Source: Mycobacterium kiyosense
Lineage (GTDB): Bacteria > Actinomycetota > Actinomycetes > Mycobacteriales > Mycobacteriaceae
Length of the DNA stretch: 64,000 bases
NCBI GenBank assembly: GCA_021654635.1
Contig: AP025179.1
Coordinates: forward strand, 3,968,001 to 4,032,000
Direction of reading: 5' to 3'
Below are positions 60,668 through 64,000 of the stretch, piece after piece (position 1 is the stretch's first letter; the number at the start of each line of letters is the position of its first letter). Below the pieces are notes generated by a model, which did not search any database, had not been told where the DNA came from, and saw only the letters and a program-made list of their open reading frames with translations. Position numbers and translations under genes: made by a program.

Positions 60668-62353
60668 CTAGAGGATCGACGAAAGCGCCCAGAGGCCGAG
60701 AATCGTCCACACGCCGGTAGTGGCCGCAATCGGGTTTCCGATCGCGTTGACCAACCCCATCGGATCGCCGGCGAACAACTGCTGCATTCCGTCCGCGAAC
60801 AGCGCGAGGTCGTACTGCGGAACCGAGATGAAAGCCGCCGCAGCCAGATCCACCAACGGAGTCAGCACCGGCACACCGGTGACGGCAGCCGCCTGCATGC
60901 TGTCGAACACCGAAGTCCCCGACGGGATCGTCAGCGTGGGCGGCGTGACGGAGGCCAGCGCGCTTGGTGTTTGCGCGACGCCGGCCATCGACGGCAGCAA
61001 CGGCGACAACAACGGCGAGAACTGCCCAAAGGTGATGTCGTTGACGAATGCCGCGGCACCCTGCCCGGCCCCCGACACCAGATCGCCGGCGAAGCTGATC
61101 GGATTGATCGCCGGCAACAGCCCGAATCCGGTTGGCACATCGGCAAACCCGGTCGAGTAGCCGTAGTGGGGGTCGCCGTAACCCCAGTTGACCAGGTACG
61201 TCAGGTCCGGTTGCACCAGATCCGCCAACGGGTTGCCGATGATCGGGATCGCGCGCAGCGGCTCGAGCAGCGGCAGGTTCGGGTAGGTGATCATGTAGTA
61301 ATTGGTCGCCACGTCGCTCGAAGAGACCGGCAGCTGGACCAGGTGCGCGAAGCCCGGCAGGTTGCTCGGGTCGAGCCCGGCGTACGCGCCGTGGACGAAC
61401 AGAATGCCCGCGGCCGCATTCAGGTCCGCGAGGAAATTGATCGGATACCGCGGGAAATCGGCGTAACCGTCGTACTGCAGCGTGATCACATTGGTGGGGT
61501 ACGGCGTGTTCGACGGCGTCGCACCGTAGAAATCCAGGCCGATGCTCGGCAGGCTCAGGCCGGGGAAGCGCGACAGGAAACCCCCGTTGGGATTCACCGG
61601 GTTGCCCAACAGGGTGAAGGTGATCTGACTCTGGTAGGGGCTTCCCGCCGCGAGCAGGTTGTGCAACTCGAACGAGTTGATGATGGCGCTCTGCGAATAA
61701 CCCACCACCGTGACGTTGTTACCAGCCGTAATCTGTTGTGCTATAGCAGAATTCAGCAGCGACACGCCACGCGCCACCGACTCGTTGAGGGTCAGGGTAC
61801 CCAGGCCGGTGAGCGGATACAGACCCTCAGGTGTGAACACGCCCCGGGAGCTGGTGTAGGGAAAGGCGACGTACTTCAGCACGACGTCGATGTAGGCCTG
61901 CGTAGGTGTGGGCATGCCACTGCCGCCCATCACCAGCGCGACGGGATCCACGAGCGCGGGGCCCGTTCCGGCCAGCGCCGACACCAGCGACCCCGCCGAT
62001 GACGTGCTCGCAGCACCACCCCACAACGACCGGATCGGAGCTACCACGGAGTCCAGCTGCGCCCGCACGGCGTTGGCGGTTTCGGCCTCGGCGTAGGCGA
62101 GCCCACCGGTGGCCAGCTTTTGCGCGAAGGCGTCGTGGAATGCCGTGATCTGGGCGAAGATCCCCTGAAAATCCTGGCCGTATGAGCCGAACAGCGCCGC
62201 GATAGCCGTCGAGACCTCGTCGGCGGCCGCCGCCGCCAGGCTGGTCGTCCGGACCCCCGCGGCGGCACCGGCCTGGCCGAGAGCCGTTCGAATATCCACC
62301 AAATCGGTTGTGGCCGTTGCCAACAAGTCCGGGTGCACACCCAGGTATGCCAT
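60668..62353 (-). CDS. PE family protein with PE-PPE serine hydrolase domain
   Basis: A 561-residue protein. The N-terminal PE-type helical hairpin (VHPDLLATATTDLVDIRTAL) has PD in place of the usual PE. A Tyr-x3-Glu export motif (YAEAE) lies near residue 86. The PE-PPE domain has the nucleophile motif VVGYSQSAIINS. Such proteins leave by type VII secretion and some act as cutinase-like esterases. It sits next to an IS, with no PPE partner or esx genes here. Confidence 0.85.
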   Translation of the reverse strand: MAYLGVHPDLLATATTDLVDIRTALGQAGAAAGVRTTSLAAAAADEVSTAIAALFGSYGQDFQGIFAQITAFHDAFAQKLATGGLAYAEAETANAVRAQLDSVVAPIRSLWGGAASTSSAGSLVSALAGTGPALVDPVALVMGGSGMPTPTQAYIDVVLKYVAFPYTSSRGVFTPEGLYPLTGLGTLTLNESVARGVSLLNSAIAQQITAGNNVTVVGYSQSAIINSFELHNLLAAGSPYQSQITFTLLGNPVNPNGGFLSRFPGLSLPSIGLDFYGATPSNTPYPTNVITLQYDGYADFPRYPINFLADLNAAAGILFVHGAYAGLDPSNLPGFAHLVQLPVSSSDVATNYYMITYPNLPLLEPLRAIPIIGNPLADLVQPDLTYLVNWGYGDPHYGYSTGFADVPTGFGLLPAINPISFAGDLVSGAGQGAAAFVNDITFGQFSPLLSPLLPSMAGVAQTPSALASVTPPTLTIPSGTSVFDSMQAAAVTGVPVLTPLVDLAAAAFISVPQYDLALFADGMQQLFAGDPMGLVNAIGNPIAATTGVWTILGLWALSSIL

Positions 62354-62475
62354 CGACTCGCCCCCGACCCGTCTCCCGCTCCCCGGGAATAATCCCCAGC
62401 ACTAACGACGTGCAGTTTGTCATTATTTGACGGGGACGTCATCCGAACCGCCAATTCCCGCGGCCACCAATCCTG

Positions 62476-62958
62476 CTAGGGCCGCGCCGGACGATCCTTG
62501 CCCTGACACTGCGGGCACAGACCGTGCAGCGTCAGACCGGCCCGCTCCGAGAGCGCGAAGGAACTGCCCGCCATCGCATGCTCCAGCGCCGAACTGAGCT
62601 GACGGGCCGGCACCTCGATGATCGAGCCGCACCGGGTGCACACCGCATGATGATGCGGGGCGGTGGCCATCCCGTAGGTGGTGACGCCGCCGTCGAGGGT
62701 CAGCGCATGCAGGACACCCTGGTCCACCAGCATGGTCACCGTGCGGTAGATGGTCGCCAGGTCGGGCAGCGGGGTTCCCCCGGCCAAGTGGGCCGGCAGC
62801 CGCTCGCGGATCTCGGCCACCGACAGATGCCCGTTGAACGGTTCGAGCACCGCCAGCACCTGAATTCGTGACGGCATCCGCCGCAACCCGCGGGCACGGA
62901 GGAATTCACCCAGGCGTTCGGCGGCCGCCGGGTCCAATCCCGCCGATTCGGTGGTCAC
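62476..62958 (-). CDS. Fur-family metalloregulator, possibly nickel-responsive (Nur-like)
   Basis: A 160-residue Fur-type repressor. The winged-helix part includes RMPSRIQVLAVLEPFNGHLS and DLATIYRTVTMLVDQGVL. Metal-binding residues are His44, His84, a His102-104 run, Cys107/Cys110 and Cys148/Cys151, so a structural zinc site is likely. It is divergent from nicT, and a Nur-box-like sequence lies in the 137-base gap. Mtb has FurA and Zur elsewhere; a Fur gene at this position is unusual. Nickel specificity is inference. Confidence 0.8.
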   Translation of the reverse strand: MTTESAGLDPAAAERLGEFLRARGLRRMPSRIQVLAVLEPFNGHLSVAEIRERLPAHLAGGTPLPDLATIYRTVTMLVDQGVLHALTLDGGVTTYGMATAPHHHAVCTRCGSIIEVPARQLSSALEHAMAGSSFALSERAGLTLHGLCPQCQGKDRPARP

Positions 62959-63022
62959 CCGCCCAGTGTCGCGCCGACGGCCCGGGATTGCCAGCGCGCG
63001 CGGCCAGCAGACGGATCAGTAC

Positions 63023-63039
63023 TTGCAAGTCACTTGCAC
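63023..63039. promoter_or_regulatory. Nur-box-like operator upstream of nicT
   Basis: TTGCAA, 5 bases (GTCAC), TTGCAC. The Streptomyces Nur box, as I recall it, is tTGCaa-N5-ttGCAA, so 11 of 12 defined positions agree. It lies 57 bases before the nicT ATG and 65 bases before the Fur gene start. Confidence 0.6.
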
Positions 63040-63095
63040 TCAGCTTGTCGGCGAACCTACAGTCGGTGCGTCTCTCGCTCGTGGGAAGGACCCGG

Positions 63096-64000
63096 ATGGC
63101 CAGCGGCCTGCTCGACCGGTCCCGCCTACGCGACGCCTTGTCGACGGCGGAGTGGAGGCGGTTGGCACTGATGCTCGCGGTGATCACCGCGCTGCACCTG
63201 ATCGGCTGGGTCACCCTGGTTATAGTGGTCGAGCCGGCCCATTTGAGGTTGGACGGCAAGGCATTTGGCATAGGCATCGGGCTTACCGCATACACCCTGG
63301 GCCTGCGGCACGCTTTCGACGCCGACCACATCGCCGCCATCGACAACACCACCCGCAAGCTGATGGGCGACGGGCAGCGCCCACTGGCAGTCGGATTCTT
63401 CTTCTCCCTCGGCCACTCCACCGTGGTGTTCGTGTTGGCACTGCTGCTGGCGGCGGGAGTGCGGGCAATCTCCGGCCCGGTCGAGGACGACTCGTCGCGG
63501 CTGCACCATTACACCGGGCTGATCGGCACCAGCGTCTCGGGCGTGTTCCTGTACCTGATCGCGCTGCTCAACGTCGTCGTCCTGGTGGGCATCGTGCGGG
63601 TGTTCGCGAAATTGCGTCGCGGCCACTACAGCGAAAGCGAACTCGAACGCCAGCTGGAAAACCGCGGACTGGTCAACCGCTTATTGGGCCGCTTCACCAG
63701 GTCGATCACCAAGTCCTGGCACATGTATCCGGTCGGACTGCTGTTCGGGTTGGGATTCGACACCGCCACCGAAGTCGCGTTGCTGGTGCTGGCCGGAACC
63801 AGCGCGGCCTCCGGGCTGCCGTGGTACGCCATCCTGTGCCTGCCGGTGCTGTTCGCTGCCGGCATGTGCCTGTTGGACACCATCGACGGCTCGTTCATGA
63901 ACTTCGCCTACGGCTGGGCCTTCTCCAACCCGATCCGCAAGATCTACTACAACATCGCCGTGACCACGCTGTCGGTGGCCGTCGCCCTGCTGATCGGGAC
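63096..64000 (+). CDS. nicT: Nickel/cobalt permease NicT (cut by window edge)
   Basis: At least 301 residues from ATG 63096, with GGAAGGA about 5 bases before it. The signature HAFDADH (His72-x4-Asp77-His78) in helix II is diagnostic for NiCoT permeases; GFFFSLGHSTVVF and GLGFDTATEVALL are further family motifs. It imports Ni2+ across the inner membrane, supplying urease or hydrogenase. Order mtr-nicT matches Mtb apart from the inserted genes. Confidence 0.93.
   Translation, partial: MASGLLDRSRLRDALSTAEWRRLALMLAVITALHLIGWVTLVIVVEPAHLRLDGKAFGIGIGLTAYTLGLRHAFDADHIAAIDNTTRKLMGDGQRPLAVGFFFSLGHSTVVFVLALLLAAGVRAISGPVEDDSSRLHHYTGLIGTSVSGVFLYLIALLNVVVLVGIVRVFAKLRRGHYSESELERQLENRGLVNRLLGRFTRSITKSWHMYPVGLLFGLGFDTATEVALLVLAGTSAASGLPWYAILCLPVLFAAGMCLLDTIDGSFMNFAYGWAFSNPIRKIYYNIAVTTLSVAVALLIG

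Overview
The window is high-GC chromosomal DNA of a Mycobacterium, probably a slow grower. Several things point there: mycothiol reductase, PptT next to its antagonist PptH, a PE-PPE serine hydrolase, 13E12-type HNH genes, EfpA, and a gene order that follows the M. tuberculosis (Mtb) segment from about Rv2771c to Rv2856 almost gene for gene. No rRNA, tRNA or CRISPR array was seen. The only mobile element recognised is a decayed ISL3-family insertion sequence. Mtb comparisons here come from memory, not from an alignment.

Layout. 0-4.7 kb: an accessory plus-strand operon (end of an unknown gene, a frameshifted CrtC-like gene, an SCP2-like protein, and a 1033-residue FAD oxidoreductase with a low-complexity tail). 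4.7-14.5 kb: dapB operon, a 13E12 HNH gene, an acetyltransferase, an epoxide hydrolase, a redox/hydrolase cluster, and ald without a neighbouring aldR. 14.5-24.7 kb: nitronate monooxygenase, pepR, gpsI, lppU, rpsO and ribF, then a divergent MntR/SirR-type regulator, fadE21 and ltp1. 24.8-27.4 kb: truB-pptT-pptH. 27.5-31.9 kb: a frameshifted DUF3558 gene, a CocE-type hydrolase, DUF1802, DUF2277, echA16 and a small membrane protein; the large Mtb block that includes the CRISPR-Cas locus is absent here. 31.9-36 kb: the ugpABCE sugar/glycerophosphodiester ABC importer, with a damaged UgpE. 36.1-46.9 kb: dinF, nrnA, rbfA, infB, ylxR, nusA, rimP, two small genes and proS. 47-58.6 kb: efpA, a corrin-synthesis run (cysG, cobB, cobO, chelatase), mqo, a hydrolase and mtr. 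58.7-64 kb: a 13E12 remnant, the ISL3 element, a PE-PPE protein, and a Fur-family regulator divergent from the nickel permease nicT.

Working units. Many minus-strand genes overlap by 4 bases (ATGA, GTGA or TTGA), which suggests translational coupling: dapB to the flavodoxin, pptH-pptT-truB, ugpA-E-B-C, nusA-rimP, mqo-GNAT-chelatase, and cobO-cobB. The best candidate for a specific regulatory circuit is the Fur-like gene/nicT pair, whose shared promoter carries a sequence matching the Streptomyces Nur (nickel regulator) box. A second metal circuit is suggested by a 19-bp DtxR-type palindrome just upstream of the MntR/SirR-type gene. Single-base indels in several genes, including essential proS, mean that some apparent pseudogenes may be sequencing or assembly errors.
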